Part shown: piece after piece, positions 50,101 through 61,446 of the stretch | Position numbering within the stretch: the first letter of the stretch is position 1 | Layout of the letters: each line of letters opens with the position of its first letter | DNA from: Parietaria judaica | Lineage: Eukaryota > Streptophyta > Magnoliopsida > Rosales > Urticaceae | NCBI GenBank assembly: GCA_954871525.1 | Contig: OX940863.1 | Location: 2,580,001-2,644,000 of the forward strand | Length of the DNA stretch: 64,000 nt | Reading direction: 5' to 3' | Position numbers and translations under genes: made by a program | The notes under the pieces: generated by a model | What the model was told of the DNA's origin: nothing | What the model saw: only the letters and a program-made list of their open reading frames with translations | Database searches by the model: none

Positions 50101-50374
50101 TCCCGAAATTTACACTAATTGTGTTTACCGATCCCGGTTACTTACAATAATTGTGTTTACCCAAAATATTAATAAAGAGTATATAAACATGTATTTATAC
50201 CTTTAAGAGGCCCCGTGTTTAAGCTTTCATGGTAATGATATTAATTTCCATATTTTTCCCAGATAGAAAATATCGACCATAAAGAGAATACGAGATCACA
50301 AGCATGGTAAGATTCGCTTATCAATCATCTGTAATCAATCTCAAAGAATTCAAGAAGAGGAATCATTTTCATTT
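47141..50374. other. Intergenic desert
   Basis: AT-rich with a few short simple repeats. No open frame resembles a known protein, and no RNA gene was recognised. Confidence 0.5.
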
Positions 50375-50843
50375 GGGTTAATGACGGTAAAAATACATAA
50401 AGTTTGGTCAAAGAACCCCTCGTGTACTTAAAGTTTAAAAGTTGTGGCAAAAATACCCAAAGTCACATTTGGGGAGTTGACCACTCCATTCTCCTAACAC
50501 CGTTAACTTACCTGTTAATTCTGCCCACGTGGACAAACCTGTTTTGTTAAGTGTAATCGTTAGGGGTTCAATTAGTTGTGTTGAATAGTATTAATTAGGG
50601 GTTTAATTCCTTGTTTTGTCGTAAACGAGGCTGATGTGGGCTCGTTCACGTGGCAAAAATTATTATGTCAGCAACCCACGTTTGTCCACGTGGCCAGAGT
50701 TAACGGGTAAGTTAACGGCATTACGAGAATGGAGTGGTCAACTCTCCAAATGCGACTTTGGGTATTTTTGCCACCACTTTTAAACTTTGGGTACATGAGG
50801 GGTTCTTTGACCAAACTTTGAGTATTTTTACCGTCATTAACCC
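50375..50843. mobile_element. Mutator-type MITE (469 bp), same family as the 9990 MULE
   Basis: Terminal inverted repeats of about 170 bp begin GGGTTAATGACGGTAAAAATA, closely matching those of the element at 9990-11861. A perfect 9-bp target duplication TTTTCATTT flanks it (50366-50374 and 50844-50852). It lacks a core and so is close to a pure hairpin. Confidence 0.9.
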
Positions 50844-51369
50844 TTTTCATTTCTATAAAAATAAAAATAAAAATGTTACTTGATATTATTATGTGACATC
50901 CTTGCCCTTTAACCGCTGAACATAGCATTCAAATCTCATTTACAAATTCATCAAAAAAAATCTCATTTAAAAACCAAAAAAGCCCACGGGTCGATTACAA
51001 GAAGCCCACATTTTGGCGGGCTTGCAGTCAATTTGCAGGCCCAATAAAATTATTTTTATTAATCGAATTTGGGGCTCAAGCTTTTTCTTTATCAAGAAAA
51101 TCCCTCAAATTTCTTTCGAAAAGCCCCCATTAATAAAAGATTCAAAAAATTTCTTTCAAACTATGAATTTTTTAGTGATATAAAACTTTTTTTTACGAAA
51201 ACCCTCTGGTACACCCATACAATCAGATCATTTCAATCAGTATAAAAAATCTAAGGACAACTCTATTAATATACACACACTGCCTCCGCAGTATAAACTC
51301 ATAAATTGGACTTGCATCCGATTTGCAAACTTCAAAACACTGCTAGTATCAATGTAATCACCTGACTAA

Positions 51370-52301
51370 GGGTGTGTTTGTTTGCACTTAATAGACCTCT
51401 TAATCTTAATGGGCCAGATTTAAGTCTATTAAGTGCATTTGTTTTTTTCTTTTTTTGTTTTTTTCTTTTTTAAACATCTTAATGCATCTTTTTGCCTCTT
51501 AATGAATCAGATTTGCAAAAGTAACTTAATGGCATTCAGATTCTCTCTCCTAATTACTTTCTTAACAAAAAACTTCAAAACTCCATAACTTTATTTATAT
51601 ATCTCCGATGGAGTCATAAAAAATACCATTGGAAAGCTTGAGACAAGACGAATCCAATGATAGGTGGAAAGATATATTTTCGACGTTTTAAAAAAAAATT
51701 ATGAATTTTGATTTTTTAATAAAAATATATTAAAATATAAAATTATCTTAAATTTATAACTAAAAGTTAGAAAGATATATTATTAGTTCATATATTTAAA
51801 ATGTTATATATAATTTTACATTTTATAAATATAAATTTACAAATTTATTAATATAAATAAATCAAATAATCATTAAAATAAAATATATATATAAAAATTG
51901 ATTATAAAAAAATGCTATTATACGATAGAATTTGCCTATAATGTATCATTTTCAAGTTGAAGTATTTAAGAAAATGTATTAGATTAAAATTTATTATAAA
52001 TTATTATTATTATTAGTGTTATTATTATAAAAAAAATATAAATTAGTGTTTAAAAAATTATTTACATTTCATCATATAATTAAATTAATTTTATATTTGT
52101 ATTTTTATTTAAAAAAATAAGCATTTATTAAAGCTAATAAAAAATTTAGTTCGAAAAAATAAAGATGCATTCAGATCTGTATTCAGATCTAAAAAACAAA
52201 CAGACTTAATTTGTATTCATTCAGATTCAGATGTCACATCTTAATATTCAGATTTGCATTCAGATTAAGACGTCTTAATCTTAATGTAAACAAACACACC
52301 C
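51370..52301. mobile_element. PIF/Harbinger-type non-autonomous element
   Basis: The ends GGGTGTGTTTGTTTGCA and TGTAAACAAACACACCC form a terminal inverted repeat. They are flanked by the 3-bp duplication TAA (51367-51369 and 52302-52304), which fits the TWA target of PIF/Harbinger. The 932-bp interior is AT-rich with no transposase. Sub-terminal copies of CTTAATCTTAATG occur near both ends. Confidence 0.8.
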
Positions 52302-52631
52302 TAAGACTAAGAGGCAAAAAGAAATGCATATAGCTACATTATTACATACCAATCTCAGTTTTTTTAAATTTCTCGACTTCATACGATCAGATAATTACAA
52401 TTAGTGTCCATAATTACAATTACTCTCACAAATAGGCATTTCTTAAAAAGTTTAACAAAAAAATGGTCATTTCGTACAATTTCCTTTAAAATGATAATTA
52501 TGTCTTAACATACTCGTAAATTGAATTTGCGAGGCAGTTTGCGAATCTTGAAAACTCCTAGTATCATTGTACACCATCACCTAAATAAAAGGCAAAAAGA
52601 AATGTACATACTAATCTGAGTTTGTTCTAAT

Positions 52632-53393
52632 TCACAACTCAGTGTATCTATAGGCAGAAGGTTGAGAAACATATTGCAAGCCCAGATCTTTGAGTATTTG
52701 AATGACACCCTTCAAGTCATTGCTCCCCAATTCAAGGCAATCCCTCAACAGCCCACCTTCCACCACCTCTCTCTGCACCATCTCCACCACTTCCCTCAAT
52801 ATCCCCTGAAATTGAAAATCCCCCAAACACAATCTTTAACAACTCTAATTCACTGGGATCTTCAAAAGATCGACACTTTTGCCGATTTCGATCTTGCCCA
52901 CGAAAGAATCGAAACGTACCGACTTGCGGAACACCTTGAGCAAACGGCCGAGCATCGACCGCGAAACCCTGAGGACCGAACCGTAATTCCGCCCCAGCCA
53001 GGCGACGCGCTCCGAGTCGGACCCGGCCCGACCCAGCTCGGCGACCCGGCTGAGCAGCACGTTGGCGTCGCCGACCGCGCCGAGCATGTCGGAGTAGGAC
53101 AGGTCCCGCCACGCGTAGTTCCTCAGGTAGTCCCAACCCGCCGACCACGCCACGCGCACGAAGCCCAGCCCCGACGCGCGCTCCAGCTCCGCTGCCGCGC
53201 CGCGAGCCCGAGCCGCCCCGGCGAGGTCGCCGCGCGCGGCGCGGAGGTTGGCCACGCGCGTCAGGAGCGAGTGGGAGAGGGAGAGGAGCGTCTTGTACTG
53301 AGAGTAGGAGAGGGACTCCGACGACGGAGCTCCGGCGAGGACGAGGACGAGGACGAGGAAGAGGAAGAGGAAGGCGAGGGCCTGGTTCGCCAT
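52632..53393 (-). CDS. Secretory-pathway protein of unknown function
   Basis: Two exons, 52920-53393 and 52632-52805, join in phase 0 across a 114-bp intron; 215 aa. Residues 1-20 form a strong hydrophobic signal peptide or anchor (ALAFLFLFLVLVLVLAG). The rest is helical and rich in Ala, Arg and Leu with conserved-looking blocks (SAGWDYLRNYAWRDLSY, LGRNYGSVLRVSRSMLGRLL, DCLELGSNDLKGVIQILKDL). I believe this is a plant-specific family but cannot name it. Exon 1 is GC-rich against its surroundings, which opens a long antisense frame with no support. The start at 53393 directly precedes the signal peptide; an in-frame extension upstream is not needed. Confidence 0.82.
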
Positions 53394-54810
53394 TGTTGTG
53401 GGCTTTGGATTTTTTCTCGATGAAATGATTTCGTTTGTTTTGGGAGAGAAGAGCGTAAGGTGAAAGCTTAGTGGGCCGGACAAGCCCAAGTCAAAGTCAA
53501 CGGGCTGACATATTTGCTAAAATGGAGCCCAATATAATTTTGACCCCAAATTCATATTTTGGATCATTTTCCTCATTTTCCAAAAAACAAAAACAAAAAA
53601 ACTTGTATATGTAAGAACAAAAACTTCATAATTTATGTTTGGGCTTCATTTTCATTTTTGTGTCTATATTATAATGTCATGTGTTCAAGCATTCGATACC
53701 ACAAAAGGTAGGTTATATTGGCAATCACTCTTTATTTCTCATAATCTATGAATTTTTTAGCCTTTTTTAGTGTCTCTCACTCTTCGTGCCTAAAGGCTAT
53801 GTCTTAGGCTAAAGGAAAACTTTACTCTATAACCCATCATTTATCATAAATTTTCAAATTAATCCTCTAAATTTCATAACTCTAAAAATAATTTTGATTT
53901 TGGACTAATATTGTTTTGAAAATGTCATTTTCAAAATTACGAAACTTTGTATATTATTTTAAGAATAAGTAGCGTTTAGTAAGTCATTGAGAGAAGGGAA
54001 CTAAGTTGATACTTTGTGAAACTCATACTAAACATCATTGTAACTCGTGTATTACTTTGTCATTACTTATTAGTGAAATAAAATATCCGGCAAATAACGA
54101 TGCAAATATGTAAATTGTCTTAAGGTGATTCTCAAATTACGTTGACTAAATGAATATCTCGGTGCAATATTAATTAGCTTGAGCAAGTAATAACTAGGGT
54201 TATGTAATTGTGTTATCGACTTTGGTCGGTTTGCAAAATTTTCTCAATTGATTTGGTGCCAACCGTGTGTGTATTTTTGTGTTACACTAAATTAAAACTT
54301 AAAAATCGTTGATGCGATGTGTGGAACATTTAGGAAGAATCAGGCACTCTATAAAGCATGAAATACAAACCCCAAACGTTGTTGTCTCGCAATTTGTTTT
54401 GTTCGTTACACAAGCTAGCTGTGGTCTCCACACGTGAGAATATATACATATAGATACACACTAGTTGTCATCCAATATAATGATATTATTCCATTATATA
54501 TGTCACAGTTTATTATACGAAAGCAACAACTGAAACAGCATAATATTTTATCGATGTTTGAAGAATCGCCGATTCTCGCAATCACAGTGGATATGTGTTG
54601 TCATTTTGTCATGTACTTTCGATTGATTGCCAAAATCTTCTCAATCCCTTAGATTTCTCAATATTTAGATAATATAAAATCTTCTCAATCCATTATATAT
54701 ATATATATATATATAATTATATATATATATATAATTATATATATATATGTATATTGTTAATTGTTGCAATTTATCTCTTGAATGCATGATTGATATTCAT
54801 TCTATATAGC
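53394..54810. other. Intergenic region upstream of the unknown secretory gene
   Basis: AT-rich, with TA repeats at 54695-54749 just before the hAT-like element. No gene recognised. Confidence 0.5.
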
Positions 54811-55927
54811 AGTGTGGTGTGAAGTGGGCCCCGCCCCGGCTCACAACCCGTTAAGCCTGCATGTTAAACGGGACGGGCTTGACCCGCCCCGTTCAATGTG
54901 CGGGGGCGGAGCGGGTTTTGAAAAAGCCATAAAGGCCCACCTCGGCCCATGAACCCGAACCCATAATGTCACGGGGAAAGGCGGGCTTTTACGAGTCGAA
55001 TTTAGTGGGCTTTTACGCGTCGAATTTAGTGGGCTTTTCATAAACCATAGCGGGTTGGGTTTTTACGGAGAGCAATACGTTTTTATGAAACCATTTTATT
55101 AAGAATTTTACAAGATATCGTGGGCCTTTAACGAACAATAATACCTCTATTTTTTATTTTATTTTTTGTATTTGCTCGATATTCGAATATTTATTTTGAA
55201 AGTCGAGTAATGTAAATGTAAATAAACTCAATCGCATATTTAGAAATTCAAAGTTCAACATAGTCTTTAGACATTCTAATATAAGATACACACTGCGTAT
55301 ATTAGAATTAATGAACGTTGAATTGATTCGTGAATTTCAAGATGTAGAGGTTAAATAGTGAATATGAAGTGATAAATGAATAATAAAATGAGAATAAGTT
55401 ATTTTTAAATAAACTGTAGAATATAAAATTAGAATAGTGATTTATCAAAGTGGCTAGTAATTATAAATTGTAAAGTGGAAACTAGTGAATTAAGAAACTA
55501 TGTTTTATACATGAAATCGCTCAATGTTGTAATTGATTAATTCATTATCAAACTAAAACTAAAATAAATAAAAAAATGTTCAAATCGATTAGCGAATTTT
55601 CAAATTGATTAATAAAGTTAAAATTGTTTAATTGAAAAATTAAAGAGCTACATAGAGTAATTTTTAGAGTAAAATTTCTATAACAATAAAATATTTAGAG
55701 TAATTTTTTTAATATTTTCATTAGTATTAGTATTACAACTTAATAGTTTTTTAATATAAAAGTATGATTTATGTGGGCTTTTAAACGGATCGGGGCGGGT
55801 TGGCCACAGGGCGGGTTTATGTGGGCTTCGCGGCGGGGCGGGATTTTGAAAGGGACTATGCGGGTGGGCTTTTTGGGCGGGCGAGGCGGGTTCGGGACGG
55901 GCCTAGGAAAGCATAACCCAGCCTGAC

Positions 55928-56231
55928 TGATGAAGAACGTGTGAATAAAAACAAAGATCACACTTGATAACTAAATCTCCTTAATTCATGCTAGGATTTA
56001 TTCTCTTTTATTTGTATTTATTTCTTTTCATTTATGCTCTTATTTGATTGCCTTTTATTTTAGGAAGAATAGATCAAAATTTATTGCTTCCTTATTTTCT
56101 ATATATTGTACTCAAACTCAACGTGAAGTTTTAGTTGATGATGAAATAAAAATTAAGCTTTTGCTTGAGAAAGTCGAGTGTTATCTCGCAAAGATGCGTT
56201 CTTCGTGTTCTTCGTATCTCTCTCTACATCA
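55928..56231 (+). repeat. 5' LTR, internally deleted
   Basis: Matches the first 304 bp of the 3' LTR. It lacks the 487 bp at 57419-57905 but keeps the terminal CTACATCA. The TCTACATCA repeat at both ends of the missing segment is what a deletion between short direct repeats would use. Confidence 0.9.
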
Positions 56232-56270
56232 GTTGGTATCAGAGCCACTCGTTTCTGTGCTGAGGCACCG

Positions 56271-56981
56271 ATGAAGCGAGCCGTTCGCGACGCTTTCGTA
56301 GAGGATATGGTGAGACGAGAAGAGGTCGACGGATTCCGTGCTCAGGTGGAATTGTTGATCCGTCAGATGGCTGCAATGATGCAGAATCAAACGGAGCAAC
56401 GACGCCAAGACGAGTCCGACACCGAGGACCGAGCAAACCTGTTCGGGCAGAATTTTGGCGGCTACGGTCACGCGATGCGTCGACGTGAGGCGGTCCCAGA
56501 AGATGCGCGACGGGTGACGGTGTTCCAGGTGGCTATCCCGGAGTACGACGAAACGACGTACGACGAGGCGCAACACGGTGAGGCCGTGTACGACGAATCG
56601 ATTTACGGCGAGACGGGGTATGACGAACCCATGTATGATGAGTATGACGATCCCGTGTACGACGAGGCGGAGTACGCCGAAAACGTGTATGGCGAGGTCG
56701 TGTATGACAACACGAAAAGTGACGAGACCGAGCACGAGGAGGCCGAGGGTGATGAGGCCGGGCATGAGAAGGCTGAAGATGACAAGAATAAATTCAAGAG
56801 TGGTACGTCTATATTTATATTTGTTCATGAATCCTGTTTGACCGCGAGTGAGGCTCTGAAAATCAAGTCGATATCAACCATGGATGTCAAGAACGGAGGT
56901 ATCGAGAGTAGTAATCCAAAGAGACGCCCGCATTACGATGACAGACGAAAGAGAAGCGTCGAAGACATTGTGCAACCTTGA
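56271..56981 (+). CDS. Gag-like protein with acidic Tyr-Asp-Glu repeat
   Basis: 236 aa from the first ATG after the primer-binding site. Residues 1-45 (EDMVRREEVDGFRAQVELL) look like the N-terminus of plant Gypsy gag proteins. Residues 91-170 are an acidic array of six- to seven-residue units such as VYDES, GYDEP and VYDEAEY, decaying into E/H/A-rich repeats. A basic tail (PKRRPHYDDRRKRS) ends the protein. There is no zinc knuckle and no enzymatic domain. The frame is open throughout in spite of the element's defects. The array derives from 15- to 18-bp DNA repeats. Confidence 0.6.
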   Translation: MKRAVRDAFVEDMVRREEVDGFRAQVELLIRQMAAMMQNQTEQRRQDESDTEDRANLFGQNFGGYGHAMRRREAVPEDARRVTVFQVAIPEYDETTYDEAQHGEAVYDESIYGETGYDEPMYDEYDDPVYDEAEYAENVYGEVVYDNTKSDETEHEEAEGDEAGHEKAEDDKNKFKSGTSIFIFVHESCLTASEALKIKSISTMDVKNGGIESSNPKRRPHYDDRRKRSVEDIVQP

Positions 56982-57114
56982 GGGAAATTCATATCCAAGG
57001 AAGTCGTTTTACGACGACGACTTTGGCGCCGACACAAGCGCGGTGATGGCGGTGGAGTTGCGACAACGACGGATGCTCTAAATTCGAGGACGAATTTTCT
57101 CCTCAGCGGGAGAA

Positions 57115-57905
57115 TGATGAAGAACGTGTGAATAAAAACAAAGATCACACTTGATAACTAAATCTCCTTAATTCATGCTAGGATTTATTCTCTTTTATTT
57201 GTATTTATTTCTTTTCATTTATGCTCTTATTTGATTGCATTTTATTTTAGGAAGAATAGATCAAAATTTATTGCTTCCTTATTTTCTATATATTGTACTC
57301 AAACTCAACGTGAAGTTTTAGTTGATGATGAAATAAAAATTAAGCTTTTGCTTGAGAAAGTCGAGTGTTATCTCGCAAAGACGCGTTCTTCGTGTTCTTC
57401 GTATCTCTCTCTACATCAGTAATGATGTCGCAAATCATGGATCGGAAGATCGGGAATTAAACGCGAAGATCCCATCATTTATCATGCTACAATCTTCGAT
57501 TTATTTGCTTTTATTTACTAGTTTATTTATTTTCCGTCATTAGTATGATTTATTTTCATTTATGCCTTGATTCTCGTTTTTATTTCGGGAAACAAAAACT
57601 TTTTATATTTGTCATTCTTTGTAATTCCTGAGCTTTGGAATGAAATGAAAAATTGAGACTTTGTGTTTCTCTCCCCAAATCCGAGTGTTCGTGAGCGAGC
57701 TCCGAGTTTGATGCCCTCGATCCGGTATCCGTGTGCGGATCAACGGTTCTTGGATGCCCGAGTCTAGCTATTCGTGCGCGTATCAATAAGCGAGGAAGGT
57801 TCTTCGATTGGATATTCGTGCGCCGAATCATTGATTGAGTTCGACTATCCCGGTAACTTTATTTATATAGTTCGATTAACAATAGTTATTTCCGTTCTAC
57901 ATCAC
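57115..57905 (+). repeat. 3' LTR, full length
   Basis: 791 bp with terminal TGATG and CATCA. The extra 487 bp absent from the 5' LTR contain a likely polyadenylation and U5-type region. Confidence 0.88.
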
Positions 57906-58014
57906 TGACCCTATTGATAGGGGCGGGCTTAGCCCTGCCCACAAAAAAACGGGGCGGGGCGACTTTTTTTACGAGTCGGGACGGGTGGGCCTGGCCGGCC
58001 CGCCCCACTTGACA

Positions 58015-58412
58015 CCTCTAATAGCACACATATTAAAAAAAAGAAAAAAGAGGACTAAAATAATTTGAAAACGTGAAATGCCGAATTAAACATATGCAAT
58101 ATTTCTCATTTTAAGAGTAAAAGACTCGAATTATATGTGTTAAGATACAAGTTCAAATACCAGATTAGCGTTTATTGATGGGCGCAGTTCGTACATCCGA
58201 TCGATTCGTGAATATCATCTTATTCTTTATTTGGTCCCTTTCAATTCCTCTAAGACTATTTGTTTCCTCATTTTTGAACGATGCAAATAAATGCTTAGAA
58301 AAACATTTTCCTCTTTTTTCATTTATTGTGATATCGAAAGCTTTTGAAACCCTATCTCATTACCCATCACTCGCTCATAATTATTTAAATCTGATAAATC
58401 AAAAATAATTTA
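58015..58412. other. Short intergenic spacer
   Basis: AT-rich between two mobile elements; nothing recognised. Confidence 0.5.
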
Positions 58413-59028
58413 TGTTGGTATTTTTCGGAGCCTAAAAAAATTAAGGCCTAGCCCAAAAACATGCTAAAAGTCAACGGGACTCGATCCGAAAAGTCAACAA
58501 AAATTCAACAAAAATTCAACAAAAAAATAGTCAACGGATTCGGCCCGAAAAGTCAACAAAAAGTCAACAAGACTCGGCCTGGAAAAGTCAGTAGAAAGTT
58601 CAGTTACTTTCACCGCAAAGGAACCTTTAAATTAATTATTAAAGGCCGCCGAGCACCGCGCAAGCAATATCTTAATTGCTCAGGGTCCCAACAAAGTAGT
58701 TATTAATTACTAAGAGATCCTTGCACACTTCTATAAATAAAAACTCATTTCAATCAAAACGGTAACTCAGATCGACTCGAAACAACTCACAAAACGCTCT
58801 CGTCGAAGGTGGATACGGAGGCACCCCCTCCGTACCCCTTTAAGTTAACGTTTATTTCATTCTTTCGGAGAAGTATACGAAGACGGAGTTTCAGAGATAA
58901 TTCCTCTGCCTATCAAGAAAGAAGAATAAAGCTTCAAGACCCCTTTTGACCGTCAAGCGGTTATTGGGTCCGGCCCAAAATCAAGACTTGGGCCGCTTTA
59001 AGTGTTGATCTATTTTTCGGCATTAACA
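58413..59028 (+). mobile_element. Probable solo LTR (616 bp)
   Basis: Starts TGTTGGTATTTTTCGG and ends TTTTTCGGCATTAACA, the TG...CA form. Inside, a TATA box (TATAAATAA, 58732-58740) and AATAAA (58925-58930) stand in LTR-like order. Flanking pentamers ATTTA and TTTTA match at four of five positions. No partner LTR or internal domain is nearby. Confidence 0.65.
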
Positions 59029-61329
59029 TTTTATAAAACTTTTGGCATATGTGTGTTTGGCTAGGATAAGAAAGTGAGCTTGTTGTAATAAATATGGTTA
59101 TCAACTATTTATACACTAACATGTTCTGTTAAGTGGGATCATTAGCCAAAAGAAGAAAACAAAATTTTGCTAAATATCGGACATGATTTAAAATTGGTGC
59201 TTTGAAAAATAGACCATTTTCTAGCAAAAAAACAAAACCTAGTTTTTTGGAGAAGGGGATTTTAAGTGAATATGATAATGCACACGTATATTTATAAACA
59301 TAAATATATAGGAAAAGTCTTCGAGTGTGACCCAAAATACCGGTGATTTATTTCACGTGGACTTTGTGACTATTGCCTAATTCCGTGAATATACAAATAT
59401 CTAACACGTACATTTATCACTATCTATATATAGCATCTTCCTAAGCCAAGAAAAAAAAAACTTTGAGATTTTTTCCTTTTGGATAATATGTGATCTACGA
59501 TGAGCTTAAGAAGGTGATCTTTAAATTCTTTACCTTTTAGTATTAGAGAATTTACATAGTAGTTTGAGAACTAATAAAAAAATAGATATTTTTGACATGA
59601 AATTATATACTAGGTTTTGAGTTTCGACATATTTTTAATCACTTTCTTTAGGAATAATAGTACTCAAAGGCTACAAAACGGAATCGAGCTCTAATGTCGT
59701 CCATATCACGTCAATATTTGTTAAGGTAAAGACATGTATAATTCTCTATATTTGATCAAAGTGTCAAATATTATTTGATATTTTCGGAGTTCAATTATAC
59801 ATGTACATGTGTCATCGTGTTAAAAACTTTGACGGGATATGGACAAAATTATACATTTATGGTATTTTGTGGCGTTTGAGTATTATTCTATAGAGATTGT
59901 AATTATATCGACACAATTATTCTAAAAATGGGCACTTATGCCACAAATATACTTTGAAACACATAGGGAATAACCCCTTTAGCATAGTTTTAGTGATATT
60001 TCTTTAAGATAATGAGATTTTTTTTAATAAGTTTGTTTACTTACTCGACTCCCTAATTCTCTACACTATTCAAGCTAGTGAATTTCTATTGGACCTTATA
60101 AAAAATGATGTTTTTTTTCTTCTTCACAAATGTCAGAAGTCAGAACAAGATGAATTATATATAGTTATAGTATAGTAATTAAAAGAAGTAACGTGTGTAA
60201 CCCACCTAGGTAGGGTAGTACAACAAACAACGTAAGAAAAAGGATATTTTAGGACCAACACATTATTATTGGTCTGTCTCAAAGCCTTGTCAGTTATTGT
60301 TAAGACATTTTATTATATACTACTCTTCATATAAAATTAACCAAAAATGAAATATGATGTTTGATATTTTATACTTTATTTATTGATAAAATCATTATCA
60401 AACGGTAAATTTATGATAATCGGTTATTAGTTAACTGATGATGCTCCGTATTCCTTACCATTAAATTGTGTGGAAACAATAAAATAAAGTCATGATGACC
60501 GATTATTGGTTAATCCACAAAAATAATTACTTAGAATACAATACTCCGTACCATTGAATTCTGTGGCTAACTCAAACGACAAATTTTTTTTCTTGTTTCT
60601 TCAATTGTATTAAGTAAGAAAGACTTGTTGGTGTTTGAACAATTACTTTTTCTGTTGATGTAAAAATAACATATTACTTCTTCTGCGTAAAAAAATCTTG
60701 TGCGAAATACGTATTTTTATTCGAAAATACTATAATCAATTTTTTTTAAGCTTGTGTGAATTTATGCTAATAATTCTTCAAAATTGAACTGATTAATTTA
60801 TAATAATAATTATAAACAAAAAAACACTCTCAAATAAGTAGTACTAATTTGTGTAAGAGTTAACATCTTCCTCCATTTTGTATTGTACAGGGGGTAAAGT
60901 GCAAACTTTTGAAAAACATGGAGGCGGTTGTATCAGAATCCAAACTTGAGACACCAAGTAGCAAAATCACAAAGAAATGGATTGCTACGAATGAATTGAT
61001 AACCAGCGCAACACAGAGTGTAAAAAAACTCAGCGATTTGCATGGCCAGAAAATCGCCGACTTCTCACTCTCTCATTATTAAATCCAGATATTCTCGTCA
61101 CACACACATATACATATATATATATATATATACATACACATATAATATATGAGATTAATAATATCAGAAAGAAAGAATCATGGTATTATAATCACAGAAG
61201 AAGCATATTATTTTATTATTCCGGTCTCAGATTTTTGCACCTTCCCCAAAATATCGCATTCCTTCCCATCAACTTGCCTATATATATATATATATATAAT
61301 ATATATATGTATGTTTCCATTCCACCGCT
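59029..61329. other. Upstream region of the TPS1-like gene
   Basis: AT-rich with no gene. TA-rich runs at 61107-61125 and 61280-61307 include TATA-type sequences just upstream of the likely transcription start. Confidence 0.5.
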
Positions 61330-61446
61330 TTCATTTACGTTTCCGTACAATCCAAAACACGCGCTCAGAGAAATTCACAGGCTCGTAATCCACGACACGC
61401 AGAGAAATTGATTGAGTTGTACGTCGAGAAGATCTGCATTCATCAG

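Larger units (their letters stand above)
55928..57905 (+). mobile_element. Non-autonomous LTR retrotransposon
   Basis: The LTRs start TGATGAAGAACG and end CTACATCA. The target duplication is CTGAC (55923-55927 and 57906-57910). A primer-binding site TGGTATCAGAGC (initiator-Met tRNA type) follows the 5' LTR at 56234-56245. A purine tract (GCGGGAGAA, 57106-57114) precedes the 3' LTR. The 3' LTR is 791 bp (57115-57905) but the 5' LTR is only 304 bp (55928-56231), ending where a second CTACATCA occurs inside the 3' LTR. The shared 304 bp differ at only two sites by my count. Internal DNA is 883 bp with one gag-like frame. No protease, reverse transcriptase, RNase H or integrase motif is present. 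Confidence 0.9.
54811..58014. mobile_element. GC-rich hAT-like non-autonomous element, interrupted
   Basis: The left end (GGTGTGAAGTGGGC) pairs with the right end, whose complement is GGTGTCAAGTGGGGC. CCCGCC/GGGCGG-rich sub-terminal arrays lie at both sides (54828-55070, 55775-55920, 57918-58010). The core is AT-rich. Flanking bases are similar (TATATAGC and TAATAGCA) but not a perfect 8-bp duplication. The LTR element at 55928-57905 is inserted in its right arm, so this element is the older one. Confidence 0.65.

Noticed and set aside
52662..53423. 253-residue plus-strand open frame
   Set aside because: It lies antisense to the GC-rich exon 1 of the secretory protein gene. It has low-complexity Arg/Glu composition and ends in an acidic run complementary to the leader repeat. 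The minus-strand gene has a signal peptide and proper splice sites.
56229..56828. 199-residue minus-strand open frame in the LTR element
   Set aside because: It is the antisense shadow of the Tyr-Asp-Glu repeat, which gives Val/Ile/Leu/His-rich translation. The plus frame follows the primer-binding site and has a gag-like start.
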